Source of the DNA: Pseudomonadota bacterium
GTDB taxonomy: Bacteria > Pseudomonadota > Alphaproteobacteria > Rhizobiales > Xanthobacteraceae
Assembly (NCBI GenBank): GCA_023387555.1
Contig: JAEWHY010000145.1
Location: 1-22,859, forward strand
DNA length: 22,859 nt
Reading direction: 5' to 3'
Of the stretch, positions 6,904 through 14,490 are shown piece after piece. The notes beneath the pieces were generated by a model, which searched no databases, had not been told where the DNA came from, and was given only the letters and a program-made list of their open reading frames with translations. The translations under genes were made by a program, and so were the position numbers. Positions within the stretch are counted from its first letter, which is position 1. The number at the start of each line of letters is the position of its first letter.

Positions 6904-7311
6904 TCAGGCGACGCGATCTTTGGTCGGGATCACCGAGTAATAGATCTTCGGCTCGACCATCTGCAGGCCGTTCGTTGTCACCACCGCGAGCACACGAACC
7001 TCGATCACATTGATGATCGACCCGTTGCGCACGACTTCCGATACGGTCTGGCCGGGGACGAAGCCGTAAGTTGCGACCATGCAGGCATCGGGCGTCCCGG
7101 CTTCATCGTTGACCGTGCCGATCGCCGTCTCGACGTTCTCACGCAGGACCAGCACGAAGCGCTCGGCCTGTTCCTGTGTGTCGCAGATCAGACCCGAGAC
7201 GAGGCGAGGGGCCCGCTCCGGCGCCTGTGCAGCGGCCGGCGTCGCGGCCGCGATGCCGATGAGCAAAAGGCCCGACGCGATCGATGAGATGATGCCACAG
7301 ATGCGTCTCAC
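6904..7311 (-). CDS. Secreted protein of unknown function, paralog of the 6384-6779 gene
   Basis: A 135-residue exported protein starting at GTG 7311, supported by CGGGAGG directly upstream and by the signal peptide (RRICGIISSIASGLLLIGIA, then ATPAAAQA). An upstream ATG would add 44 arginine-rich residues without a ribosome-binding site. The mature domain aligns over its whole length with the next gene: GLICDTQEQAERFVLVL, then NDEAGTPDACMVATYGFVPG, then LQMVEPKIYYSVI. Both cysteines are retained. The pair arose by tandem duplication and has since diverged substantially. Function unknown. Confidence 0.75.
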   Translation of the reverse strand: MRRICGIISSIASGLLLIGIAAATPAAAQAPERAPRLVSGLICDTQEQAERFVLVLRENVETAIGTVNDEAGTPDACMVATYGFVPGQTVSEVVRNGSIINVIEVRVLAVVTTNGLQMVEPKIYYSVIPTKDRVA

Positions 7312-7592
7312 GACGACCTCCCGGCGCGGCACCACGAAGGCCGCGCATTGCGATGTCCTTCGTGGCATTTGTCGCCGGGACGGTGGCCGAGGTTCACCGG
7401 CGGCGGGATAGGATCGGTCGCGTTCCGCCGCAAAGCCCATCACCGCTGTACGCGAGGCCGGCCGGTTTGGTCACCTTGAATTAATGCTACGGGGTAATTT
7501 GCGCGCGCCGTTAACCGGGCCACATCCCGACGTTGTCATAACTGCGGACGGCTGAGGGGCGCGCCAATGCGCCTGCGCTGGAGTTCGCGGGT

Positions 7593-8111
7593 ATGCGTTG
7601 GGTAGCGTTTGTGCTCGGGTTCGGGGCTGCCTTGGCCGGCCTTGCGGAGGCGCGCGCCGATCATGGACCGGTGCTTGTCGTCCCCGGACGGCCCAATGTC
7701 CCGGTGCCGATCAATGGCTACAACGCCGCCTGGGGCGTGGTCGAAGGCGACTGGGGCCTGTACCGGCCGGGCGCCGCGCCCGGCGTCACGGTTTATCCAT
7801 CGCCCTATGTGCCGCCGCTCGAACCGGACAGGCCGGTGCGATACCGGCCGGCGGCCCGCTATTTCCCAACGCTCGGCACCAAGCCCCTGATCGGCCGGCT
7901 GGAGATCGAGCCGTCGCCGGACCGGCCGATGCCGAAGCCGGCGGAGGCCTACAGCCGTTCCTGGTCCGCCGAATCGCCGGACGTGCCGCCGACCCAATAC
8001 GCGCCAACGCCGCCGATGATGATCAGTCCGGAAGTCAATTTCGGTTCGCCCTGGGATCGGCCCGGCGATCCGAACCGGCCCCACAACCTGCAACCGCCAC
8101 GTCGTCGCTAA
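7593..8111 (+). CDS. Secreted proline-rich protein, unknown function
   Basis: A 172-residue protein with a signal peptide (about 1-22, ending EARADHG). The mature part is rich in proline, arginine and tyrosine (for example PGRPNVPVPINGYNAAWGVV, then repeated RPVRYRPAARYFP-type stretches). It ends in a likely disordered basic tail, NRPHNLQPPRRR. It has no cysteines and no recognised fold. A GGAG precedes ATG 7593. A second secreted protein gene follows 26 bases downstream in the same direction, so the two probably form a transcription unit of envelope-associated proteins. Confidence 0.7.
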   Translation: MRWVAFVLGFGAALAGLAEARADHGPVLVVPGRPNVPVPINGYNAAWGVVEGDWGLYRPGAAPGVTVYPSPYVPPLEPDRPVRYRPAARYFPTLGTKPLIGRLEIEPSPDRPMPKPAEAYSRSWSAESPDVPPTQYAPTPPMMISPEVNFGSPWDRPGDPNRPHNLQPPRRR

Positions 8112-8137
8112 CTCCAACCTCCCGAGAAGGACGTAAC

Positions 8138-8638
8138 ATGTCTCGCGTAACGCTCTCGCTCCTTGCCGCTGCCGCCATGAGTGTCGCGGCCGCCGGCACC
8201 GCCCAGGCGCAATGCTGCAGTTCAGGCTTCGCGTTCAGCGCGCCGGTCGCCACCGGCTGCTGCAACAGCGGCTATGCGATCCAGGCCGCTCCGGTGGTGG
8301 TGCAGGCTGCGCCGGTGGTCATGCAGGCCGCTCCGATCGTCGTGCAGCAGCCGGTGATCGTGAAACAGCCGGTCATTGTCCAGCAGCCCGTCCTGGTGCA
8401 GCCGCAGCCGGTGGTGCAGCAATATGTGGTCAATCAGGGCCCGTTCTATGCCGGTCCCGGCCTGAGCGATCCGCGCTACGGCACCTATTACGCGCCGCGC
8501 GCGGTCGGCGCCTATCCGTATGCCGCCGGGCTCGGTGGCCGCTGGGGTTATCGCCGCGCCTATTACGGCCCGCGGCCGTACCATCGGCACCACCACCATC
8601 ACCCGCGCCACCACGCTCCGATCAGCGTCTATAACTGA
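8138..8638 (+). CDS. Secreted repeat protein, V/P/Q repeats and His-rich tail
   Basis: A 166-residue exported protein. The signal peptide (about 1-24) ends AQAQ. The mature N-terminus has two CC pairs (QCCSSGF and GCCNSGY). Residues ~49-94 are degenerate 6-7-residue repeats, first QAAPVVV-like, then QQPVIV-like. A Gly/Tyr/Arg-rich region follows, then a histidine-rich tail (YHRHHHHHPRHH). The repeats and CC pairs suggest a surface or periplasmic structural protein; the His cluster could bind metal ions. These are inferences from composition. GAGAAGG precedes ATG 8138. It is followed by a strong hairpin. Confidence 0.72.
   Translation: MSRVTLSLLAAAAMSVAAAGTAQAQCCSSGFAFSAPVATGCCNSGYAIQAAPVVVQAAPVVMQAAPIVVQQPVIVKQPVIVQQPVLVQPQPVVQQYVVNQGPFYAGPGLSDPRYGTYYAPRAVGAYPYAAGLGGRWGYRRAYYGPRPYHRHHHHHPRHHAPISVYN
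8282..8420 (+). repeat. Degenerate coding tandem repeats (Q-x-P-V-V-V)
   Basis: Three 21-base units encoding QAAPVVV, QAAPVVM and QAAPIVV are followed by three or four 18-base units encoding QQPVIV, KQPVIV, QQPVLV and a variant. Unit length changes from 21 to 18 bases while keeping frame, which indicates expansion of two related units. Confidence 0.75.
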
Positions 8639-8649
8639 CCGGCTTCGGT

Positions 8650-8681
8650 CATCACCCTTCCCGTCGCCGGGGAGGGTGATG
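8650..8681. terminator. Strong hairpin between convergent genes
   Basis: CATCACCCTTCCC (8650-8662) pairs with GGGGAGGGTGATG (8669-8681), 13 bp with one T.G wobble, loop GTCGCC. It lies exactly between the secreted repeat protein (ends 8638) and rlmB (ends 8687 on the other strand), so it can serve both. There is no T-run on either side. Confidence 0.65.
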
Positions 8682-8686
8682 GATGG

Positions 8687-9502
8687 TCAGTTGGATGGCT
8701 TGAGCCGCGTGGTCGCGACGTAAAGCGCGAGCGCGGCAGCGTTCGAGACGTTGAGGCTCTTGATCGCCCCGGGCAGATCGAGCCGTGCGGTGCGGTCGCA
8801 GGTCTCGCGAGTCAGTTGCCGTAAACCCTTGCCTTCGGCGCCGAGCACAAGCGCGAGCGGGCCGCGCAATGGCGTCGCCGCAAGATCGGCGTCGCCCTCA
8901 CTGTCGAGGCCGACCAGCAGGAAGCCGCGTTCGCGCAGCGCGGTCAGTCCGCGCGCGAGATTCTGCACGGCCACGATCGGCACATGATCCAGCGCGCCGG
9001 ATGCTGATTTCGCGAGGACGCCGGTCGCTTCCGGCGAGTGACGCGCGGTGGTGACCAGGGCCTTGACGCCGAACGCCGCGGCGCTGCGCAAAATCGCCCC
9101 GACATTATGCGGATCGGTGATCTGGTCGAGCACCAGCACGATGCCTTCGGCCGGAAGCTCGGAGAGGTCCGGCGCGTCCAGCGGGTCGGCTTCCGCCAAC
9201 AGACCGTTGTGCACGGCGTCTGGACCGAGCCGCCGTGCGATCTCGTCCGGGCGGACGATCTGCGGCGTCACCTTCAGTACCAAGCCCTCGGCCGCAAGCC
9301 GCTTGGCGGCATTCTCCGTCGCATAGAGCGCGCGGATGCGCCGGTTCGGATTGGCGAGTGCCGCCTCCACCGTGTGCCAGCCGTAGAGGATCGCGGTGTC
9401 CGGTTCGATCGCGGGCCTGCGTCCGGGCGGGGGACGATCCCGCCGGTCGCGCTTGAAGTCCGGTTTCTTCCGAAAAGGAGGCTTTCGATTCCGCTCGCTC
9501 AT
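8687..9502 (-). CDS. rlmB: 23S rRNA (guanosine-2'-O-)-methyltransferase RlmB (TrmH/SpoU family)
   Basis: A 271-residue SpoU-family RNA 2'-O-methyltransferase, most likely RlmB, which methylates G2251 (E. coli numbering) in the peptidyl-transferase loop of 23S rRNA using SAM. After a basic tail (residues 1-33) comes a substrate-binding domain beginning LYGWHTVEAAL (39-49). The knotted SPOUT domain has all three motifs: DQITDPHNVGAILRSA (126-141, with the catalytic Asn133 and Arg139), LVLGAEGKGLR (218-228) and LPGAIKSLNVSNAAALAL (243-260). The knot motifs fix the family; RlmB over other TrmH members rests on the YG-H-V-EAL domain. It is divergent from the substrate-binding protein gene, with 67 bases between. 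Confidence 0.92.
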   Translation of the reverse strand: MSERNRKPPFRKKPDFKRDRRDRPPPGRRPAIEPDTAILYGWHTVEAALANPNRRIRALYATENAAKRLAAEGLVLKVTPQIVRPDEIARRLGPDAVHNGLLAEADPLDAPDLSELPAEGIVLVLDQITDPHNVGAILRSAAAFGVKALVTTARHSPEATGVLAKSASGALDHVPIVAVQNLARGLTALRERGFLLVGLDSEGDADLAATPLRGPLALVLGAEGKGLRQLTRETCDRTARLDLPGAIKSLNVSNAAALALYVATTRLKPSN

Positions 9503-9569
9503 GCCCCCTCATGGCACAGACTTTGCTGCGCATAAATCCAGGTTCGAGGAAAACCGGGGAGGCTGCACC

Positions 9570-11180
9570 ATGATCAATCCTGACCGTCGGCAAGTCCTGC
9601 AAGCGTTTCTGGGTGCGGGGGCCGCCCTGCCATTCGGCGGTCTGCCGGTCTATGCCCAGTCGCGCGCCGAGACCTTGCTGGTGGTGCAGGAGCTTGGGCC
9701 GAACTCCCTCGACATGCACGGGGTCGGCTCCAACCAGACCGTCAACGGCCTGTCCTGGAATTGTTACGACCGGCTGCTGACCTACGCGGCGAAGACGATG
9801 CCGGACGGCACGGTGAGCTACGACCGCGAGACGCTCGCCCCGGAGCTTGCCGAGAGCTGGCAGGTGGCGTCGGACGGCATGTCCTGTACCTTCAGGCTGC
9901 GCAAGGACGCCACCTTCCATAACGGGGCGCCGGTCACCGCGCGCGACGTGAAATGGTCGTTCGACCGCGCGGTCAAGGTCGGCGGCTTCCCGACGTTCCA
10001 GATGTCGGCGGGCTCGCTGCTCAATCCGGAGCAGTTCGTCGCGCTCGACGATCACACCTTCCGCATCGACTATGTCCGAAAGGACAAGATGCTGCTGTTC
10101 AATGTCGCGGTGGTGGTGCCCTTCGTCATCAATTCGGAGTTGGCGAAGAAACATGCCACCGAGGCCGATCCCTGGGCGATGACCTTCCTGCGCAACAACG
10201 AGGCGGGGGGCGGGGCCTACCGCATCGAAAGCTGGAAGCCTGGCGCGGAAACGGTGTTCGTGCGCTTCGACCAGTGGAAGAGCGGGCCGTTGCCGAAGAT
10301 CCGGCGCATCATTGCGCGCGACATCCCGTCCGCCGGGACGCGCCGCGCATTGCTGGAGAAGGGCGATGCCGATTACTCGACCGGCTTTGCGCCCAAGGAT
10401 TTCGACCAGCTCAAGAAGGACGGCAAGGTGCAGGTGGTCGGCGTGCCGATCCCGAACTGCCTGTGGTACGTCGCGCTGAACACGTCAAAGCCGCCGTTCG
10501 ACAATGTGAAGCTGCGGCAGGCGATCGCCTATGCGATGCCATACGAGCAGATCCAGTCGGCGGCATTCTTCGGCCGTGCGGTGCCGATGTATGGCGGACC
10601 GGACAAGGTCGAGAAGGCCGCCTGGCCGCAGCCGTTTCCCTATGTGACCGATCTCGACAAGGCCAAGGCGCTGATGGCCGAGGCGGGGTTCGCCAACGGG
10701 CTCGAGACGACGCTCGGGCTCGACACCGGGACCGCGACGGTGGGCGAGCCGACCGCGATCCTGATTGCCGAAAATCTCGGCAAGATCGGCATCAAGGTGA
10801 CGCTCGACAAGATTCCCGGCGCCAATTGGCGCACGACGCTCAATAAGAAGGAGCTGCCGATGGCGCTGAACCGCTTCAGCGGCTGGCTCGATTACCCGGA
10901 GTATTACTTCTACTGGAATTTCCACGGCAACAACTCGATCTTCAATATCTCGGCCTACAAGAGCGCCGAGATGGACGCGCTGATCGACAAGGCGCGCTTC
11001 ACTGCGGACCCTGCGGACTACGACGCGACGGTGAAAGCCTTCATCGCGCTCTGCATGCGGGAGGTGCCGGTGGTGCCGCTCAACCAGCCGATCCACGACG
11101 TCGCGCTCAAGAAGGGGGTGGGCGGCTACGAGTTCTGGTTCCACCGCGAGCCGGATTACCGGCAATTGACCAAAAGCTAG
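9570..11180 (+). CDS. ABC transporter substrate-binding protein, family 5 (peptide/nickel/opine type)
   Basis: A 536-residue periplasmic binding protein of SBP_bac_5. It begins MINPDRRQVLQAFLGAG, a twin-arginine-like leader ending near PVYAQS, so it may be exported folded by Tat. Family signatures include ELAESWQVASDGMSCTFRLR, KDATFHNGAPVTARDVKWSF and the later YVALNTSKPPFDNVKLRQAI. GGGGAGG precedes ATG 9570. Family 5 proteins usually sit in an operon with two permeases and two ATPases; none are in the window, so this is an orphan. The ligand class (peptides, opines, metals or others) cannot be told. Confidence 0.92.
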   Translation: MINPDRRQVLQAFLGAGAALPFGGLPVYAQSRAETLLVVQELGPNSLDMHGVGSNQTVNGLSWNCYDRLLTYAAKTMPDGTVSYDRETLAPELAESWQVASDGMSCTFRLRKDATFHNGAPVTARDVKWSFDRAVKVGGFPTFQMSAGSLLNPEQFVALDDHTFRIDYVRKDKMLLFNVAVVVPFVINSELAKKHATEADPWAMTFLRNNEAGGGAYRIESWKPGAETVFVRFDQWKSGPLPKIRRIIARDIPSAGTRRALLEKGDADYSTGFAPKDFDQLKKDGKVQVVGVPIPNCLWYVALNTSKPPFDNVKLRQAIAYAMPYEQIQSAAFFGRAVPMYGGPDKVEKAAWPQPFPYVTDLDKAKALMAEAGFANGLETTLGLDTGTATVGEPTAILIAENLGKIGIKVTLDKIPGANWRTTLNKKELPMALNRFSGWLDYPEYYFYWNFHGNNSIFNISAYKSAEMDALIDKARFTADPADYDATVKAFIALCMREVPVVPLNQPIHDVALKKGVGGYEFWFHREPDYRQLTKS

Positions 11181-11308
11181 CGACAGGGCCGTCGAAAGGC
11201 GTCCGGAACCGGGTGGATATCCCTGATTTCCCATTGACTTAAGTGGCCATCGCCACCATAACCCGGCGCGCGCCCGACGCCTGCGGGAATCTGCAGACGG
11301 CGCGGCGC

Positions 11309-11336
11309 TTTACATAATGCCGATCCGGGTTAAACC
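11309..11336 (+). promoter_or_regulatory. Putative promoter of tRNA-Tyr
   Basis: TTTACA (11309-11314), a 16-base spacer, then TAAACC (11331-11336). It is about 50 bases before the tRNA, so the transcript would carry a leader containing the 11350-11372 hairpin. The match to consensus is partial. Confidence 0.35.
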
Positions 11337-11349
11337 ATTTGTCGGCTGG

Positions 11350-11372
11350 GTGCGACCAAGCTTTGGTCGCAC
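11350..11372. repeat. Perfect hairpin, 10-bp stem, 3-nt loop, ahead of tRNA-Tyr
   Basis: GTGCGACCAA (11350-11359) and TTGGTCGCAC (11363-11372) pair perfectly around GCT. It ends 13 bases before the first base of tRNA-Tyr. It has no T-run. It could be a leader structure in the tRNA precursor or an operator. Confidence 0.6.
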
Positions 11373-11385
11373 AGACTGATCCCGT

Positions 11386-11470
11386 GGAGGGGTGCCCGAG
11401 TGGCTAAAGGGGACGGACTGTAAATCCGTTGGCTATGCCTACGTTGGTTCGAATCCAACCCCCTCCACCA
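11386..11470 (+). tRNA. tRNA-Tyr(GTA)
   Basis: A class II tRNA of 85 bases. Acceptor GGAGGGG pairs with CCCCTCC, the anticodon loop CTGTAAA gives anticodon GTA, there is a long variable arm (TTGGCTATGCCTACG) and the T arm is GTTGGTTCGAATCCAAC. CCA is encoded. The long variable arm and GTA anticodon fix it as tyrosine. Confidence 0.97.
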
Positions 11471-11683
11471 ATTCACCGCAGATGACCTGATTTGTTGATG
11501 CCCGGCTCAAAGCTCAGGGCGTCGCAAACGCGCGTGCTCGCGCCAGCCGAATGACAACAGTTATCCCGGCTCTTGCCGGTATCGAAAAACCTCATTAACT
11601 TCTGATTGTGGTTCTTGTACGACAATCGCGCTGCGTGCGCAGTCGCGCCAGCGATGACCGGCGACATTGGCAAATGGGGCGAC

Positions 11684-12367
11684 ATGGAAGGACGCGTTGC
11701 ACCGCGGCTCCGCCATCTTCTTGTGGTCGTCGGGCCCAGCGGCGCCGGCAAGTCGACATTCATTGATGGCTTCAAGGCAGGGGCAATCCCCGCGGCGATC
11801 GCTGCGCGTCTTCCCGATGGGGCGGCAGCCTGGCCGATTCTGCCGCTCAGTGAGTGTCGCCGCTGGAAATTGCTCGCATCCGAAAACGATGCGGCGGGCA
11901 TCATTTTCCACGTCGATACGCAACGGCTTTTCACCAGCGCGGAAAGCTCGGCCGGCGCACAGCGTCTCCTGCGGATAGCCGAGCAGGTGGCGCTGGTCGA
12001 GATCGGGGGCAGCGCGCGCCGTATCGTTTCGCAATATCTGCAGCGATCGTGGGCGAACCGATCCGGCAGGGCCAACGACAACACGGTCACGCTCGCAACG
12101 ATCGAGAGCACGTTTCGTGACGGCGCGGTGCCCGACGAGGAGGTGGCCTCCCTTCTGCGCCAGGCGGGCGGTCTCGCCGTATCCAAGATCATGTTCTATC
12201 GCCGGGCGGACTGGCCAATGTTGCTGGATGGGCATTGGCGGCGCGTGCTGGCCGATAGCGGCAGGGATCACGTGCCGCCGACGAAGATTGAGCCCGGCCC
12301 GCCACCGGGAGGCGTGGGCATCGGCTGGCGGCTTGCGCCCGAGTTTGAGGCGGCCGTTCCCGGATAA
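11684..12367 (+). CDS. P-loop NTPase-like protein, unknown function
   Basis: A 227-residue protein with a Walker A motif near its start, VVVGPSGAGKSTF at about residues 14-26, the pattern of guanylate-kinase-like, phosphonate-kinase-like and ABC-type ATPases. No clear ABC signature or guanylate-kinase signature follows. The C-terminal half (for example KIMFYRRADWPMLLDG) is unlike families I know. The last ~35 residues are proline/glycine-rich. ATG 11684 is favoured since the P-loop then lies at the usual distance; an ATG at 11654 and a TTG at 11606 are alternatives, and no start has a strong ribosome-binding site. It stands alone downstream of tRNA-Tyr. It probably is a small-molecule or protein kinase, but this is a guess. 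Confidence 0.65.
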   Translation: MEGRVAPRLRHLLVVVGPSGAGKSTFIDGFKAGAIPAAIAARLPDGAAAWPILPLSECRRWKLLASENDAAGIIFHVDTQRLFTSAESSAGAQRLLRIAEQVALVEIGGSARRIVSQYLQRSWANRSGRANDNTVTLATIESTFRDGAVPDEEVASLLRQAGGLAVSKIMFYRRADWPMLLDGHWRRVLADSGRDHVPPTKIEPGPPPGGVGIGWRLAPEFEAAVPG

Positions 12368-12469
12368 GGCCGGTGCGTGAGCCTTCGCCAGCCGCCGGCG
12401 CGGCCGGTGTGACAGGCTGTGCTTGCCAGGATTCCGTGTAGACTGGCCCGGTCAACACAGGGGCCCATC

Positions 12470-14038
12470 ATGCGCGATGCATCTCGCCGCGACGTTCTGG
12501 TTACAATTCTTGGCGTTACGGCCGCTCAGGCCCTGCCATTGACGGGGGCCGCCATGGCGCAAGGATCGTCGGCGCAAGGATCGTCACAGGTGCCGTCGTC
12601 CGCGGAGGCGCAAAGCGCGGCCGGCATCGCCGCCGCCATTCGCGAAAAGCGGATGACGGCGACGCAGGCGGTCACGGCTGCGCTCGCGCGGGCCGAGGAG
12701 ACGAAGGCTCTCAACGCATTCATCACGCTCGATCCGCTGGCGGCGCTGGCTGCGGCCAGGAAGGTCGATGAAGCCGTTGCAGCCGGCCGCCCGTTGCCGC
12801 CGCTGGCCGGACTGCCGATCGTGGTGAAGGACAACATCAACACCGCTGACATGCCGACCACCGGGGGGACCGAGGCGCTGCGCAATGCCCGGCCCCGGGC
12901 GAATGCGCCCTCGCTGCAGAAGCTCATCGATGCCGGTGCCATCGTGATCGGCAAGACCAATCTGCACGAACTCGCTTTCGGCATCACCTCCACCAATGCG
13001 GCGTCATTCGCGGGTGCTGTGAAGAATCCCTATGACACGGCGCGCATCCCCGGCGGTTCGTCGGGCGGGACCGCAGCGGCCGTTGCTGCCGGCGTCGTGC
13101 CCGCCGGTCTCGGCAGCGACACCGGGGGCTCGACCCGTATTCCGGCGGCATTGACCGGGACCGTGGGCCTGCGTCCCTCGGTCGGCAATGGCGGCGCGGA
13201 GCGGCGCTACAACGACACCAACGCCGTGGTGCCGATCAGCCGCACGCGCGACACCGTCGGGCCGATGGGGCGCACGGTGGCCGATGTCGCGCTGCTCGAT
13301 GCCGTGATCACCGGAACGCCGGTTGCGGCCGCAGCCTCGCTGAAGGGCAAGCGGATCGGCATTCCGACATCGTTCTGGAACGGGCTCGATCCGGAGCTGG
13401 AGGCGGTGGCGAAGGCCGCGCGCGGCAAGCTCGAAACTGCGGGCGTCGTGTTCGTGGACGGCGACCTTCCGGGTCTGGCCGACCTCAACGCCAAGGTGTC
13501 GTTCCCGGTGGCGCTGCATGAGCCGGTCGAGGACATCCCGGCCTATCTGAAGGCGTCGGGCATTGAGGGCATCACGCTCCAGGACATTGCCGGAAAGATC
13601 AAAAGCCCGGACGTGCAGGGCGCTTTCGGCGCAATCCTGAAGGACGCCTTCGGCAAGGATTATCCGGACGCGATGAAGGTGCACCGGCCGGCCTTGCAGA
13701 AGCTTTATGCGGATTATTTCAGGACCAATAACCTCGACGCCATGCTGTTTCCGACCACGCCGGCACCGGCGGTGCCGATCGACGCCGAGAAGGGCTCGGG
13801 CGAGATGTCGATTGCCGGCGGCAAGCCGGCGCCGACCTTCTTCACGATGATCCGCAACACCGATCCCGGCAGCAATGCCGGGATTCCGGGGCTGTCGCTT
13901 TACGCCGGAATGACGCCGCGCGGGCTGCCGGTCGGCATCGAGATCGACGGGCCGGTCGGCAGCGATTCTGCGCTGCTGGCGCTCGGGCTGGCCATGGAGG
14001 CGCTGCTCGGAACCGCGCCGGCGCCTGCGGCAAAATAG
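12470..14038 (+). CDS. Amidase-signature family hydrolase with Tat leader
   Basis: A 522-residue amidase of the Ser-cisSer-Lys class, which hydrolyses amide bonds of small substrates. The leader MRDASRRDVLVTILGVTAAQ has a twin-arginine motif (SRRDVLV), so it is likely exported folded to the periplasm, unusual for a family that is mostly cytoplasmic. Catalytic signatures: Lys120 in LPIVVKDNI, the cis-Ser in GGSSGG (195-200) and the nucleophile in GSDTGGSTRIPA (Ser221). The substrate cannot be told. ATG 12470 was chosen for the Tat leader. A small in-frame repeat (AQGSS twice, residues 30-39) lies just after the leader. A hairpin terminator follows. Confidence 0.92.
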   Translation: MRDASRRDVLVTILGVTAAQALPLTGAAMAQGSSAQGSSQVPSSAEAQSAAGIAAAIREKRMTATQAVTAALARAEETKALNAFITLDPLAALAAARKVDEAVAAGRPLPPLAGLPIVVKDNINTADMPTTGGTEALRNARPRANAPSLQKLIDAGAIVIGKTNLHELAFGITSTNAASFAGAVKNPYDTARIPGGSSGGTAAAVAAGVVPAGLGSDTGGSTRIPAALTGTVGLRPSVGNGGAERRYNDTNAVVPISRTRDTVGPMGRTVADVALLDAVITGTPVAAAASLKGKRIGIPTSFWNGLDPELEAVAKAARGKLETAGVVFVDGDLPGLADLNAKVSFPVALHEPVEDIPAYLKASGIEGITLQDIAGKIKSPDVQGAFGAILKDAFGKDYPDAMKVHRPALQKLYADYFRTNNLDAMLFPTTPAPAVPIDAEKGSGEMSIAGGKPAPTFFTMIRNTDPGSNAGIPGLSLYAGMTPRGLPVGIEIDGPVGSDSALLALGLAMEALLGTAPAPAAK

Positions 14039-14044
14039 GGCAGG

Positions 14045-14065
14045 GCCGATCGTTGCGCGATCGGC
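14045..14065 (+). terminator. Hairpin after the amidase gene
   Basis: GCCGATCG (14045-14052) pairs with CGATCGGC (14058-14065) around TTGCG, followed by GCTTTA. It begins seven bases after the stop codon. The stem is perfect, but the following T-run is short. Confidence 0.6.
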
Positions 14066-14135
14066 GCTTTACCGCCCTATAGGTCTTGTTTCTGGCGGCG
14101 TTTTGTGGAACCAAGCGTGCCCGGCACGGCCGGAT

Positions 14136-14209
14136 GCGGGTGTAGCTCAATGGTAGAGCAGCAGCCTTCCAAGCTGAATACGAGGGTTCGATTCCCTTCA
14201 CCCGCTCCA
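14136..14209 (+). tRNA. tRNA-Gly(TCC)
   Basis: Standard cloverleaf: acceptor GCGGGTG with CACCCGC, D arm TAGCTCAATGGTAGAGCA, anticodon loop CTTCCAA giving TCC, T arm AGGGTTCGATTCCCT, and encoded CCA. It is immediately followed by the inserted element. Confidence 0.97.
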
Positions 14210-14228
14210 ATTCAAATGATCTAGAGAT

Positions 14229-14241
14229 TTCAACAAGTTAG
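14229..14241 (+). repeat. Left copy of 13-bp element-end repeat
   Basis: TTCAACAAGTTAG. It matches TTCAATAAGTTAG at 16657-16669 at 12 of 13 positions, same orientation. It lies 20 bases after the tRNA-Gly CCA end. It may be an attachment or integrase arm site. Confidence 0.5.
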
Positions 14242-14366
14242 ACCGTCAATAGTGGGTCTTTTTGTAGCGAATTTGTAGCGCAAAACGTAGCGGTCATTGT
14301 AGCAGGGACAGGCGCGCCGCGCTGCTTGCCGGCATCCGGCTGCAACTCGGCATAATCTTTGGTCAT
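14238..14366 (-). CDS. Doubtful 42-codon frame next to tRNA-Gly
   Basis: Minus-strand frame from ATG 14366, beginning MTKDYAELQPDAGKQRGAPV and ending LQKDPLLTV. Upstream is AT-rich with a weak GACGGGA site. Its 3' half runs through the GTAGCG-type repeats. It may be the tail of a lost integrase or phage gene, or non-coding. Confidence 0.25.
   Translation of the reverse strand: MTKDYAELQPDAGKQRGAPVPATMTATFCATNSLQKDPLLTV
14264..14304. repeat. Four GTAGCG-type direct repeats at 11-12 bp spacing
   Basis: GTAGCG at 14264, 14275 and 14287, and GTAGCA at 14299. The first, second and fourth are preceded by T, the third by C. Spacing of 11, 12 and 12 bases puts them near one face of the helix. Such a phased array beside a tRNA suggests arm-type integrase sites or Rep-binding iterons. 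Confidence 0.6.
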
Positions 14367-14406
14367 TGTGTGTCCCGTCTCTATCCTTGTAATTATGAAC
14401 AGCAGA

Positions 14407-14430
14407 AAGGCCCGGCTGTGACCGGGCCTT
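14407..14430 (-). terminator. Terminator of the element's minus-strand operon
   Basis: AAGGCCCGG (14407-14415) pairs perfectly with CCGGGCCTT (14422-14430), loop of six. Read on the minus strand it is followed by TCTGCTGTT and lies 61 bases after the last frame of the element's operon. It is a classic intrinsic-terminator shape. Confidence 0.75.
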
Positions 14431-14490
14431 GTCCGAGTGAGTTGTGTCGCGCTTCGCGGTGCTGAGAAGCCGGGTGGGGGATTAGTGATT

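Noticed and set aside
9396..9569. Upstream extension of the family-5 binding protein
   Set aside because: It would run through the start of rlmB; GGGGAGG and a Tat-like leader place the start at 9570.
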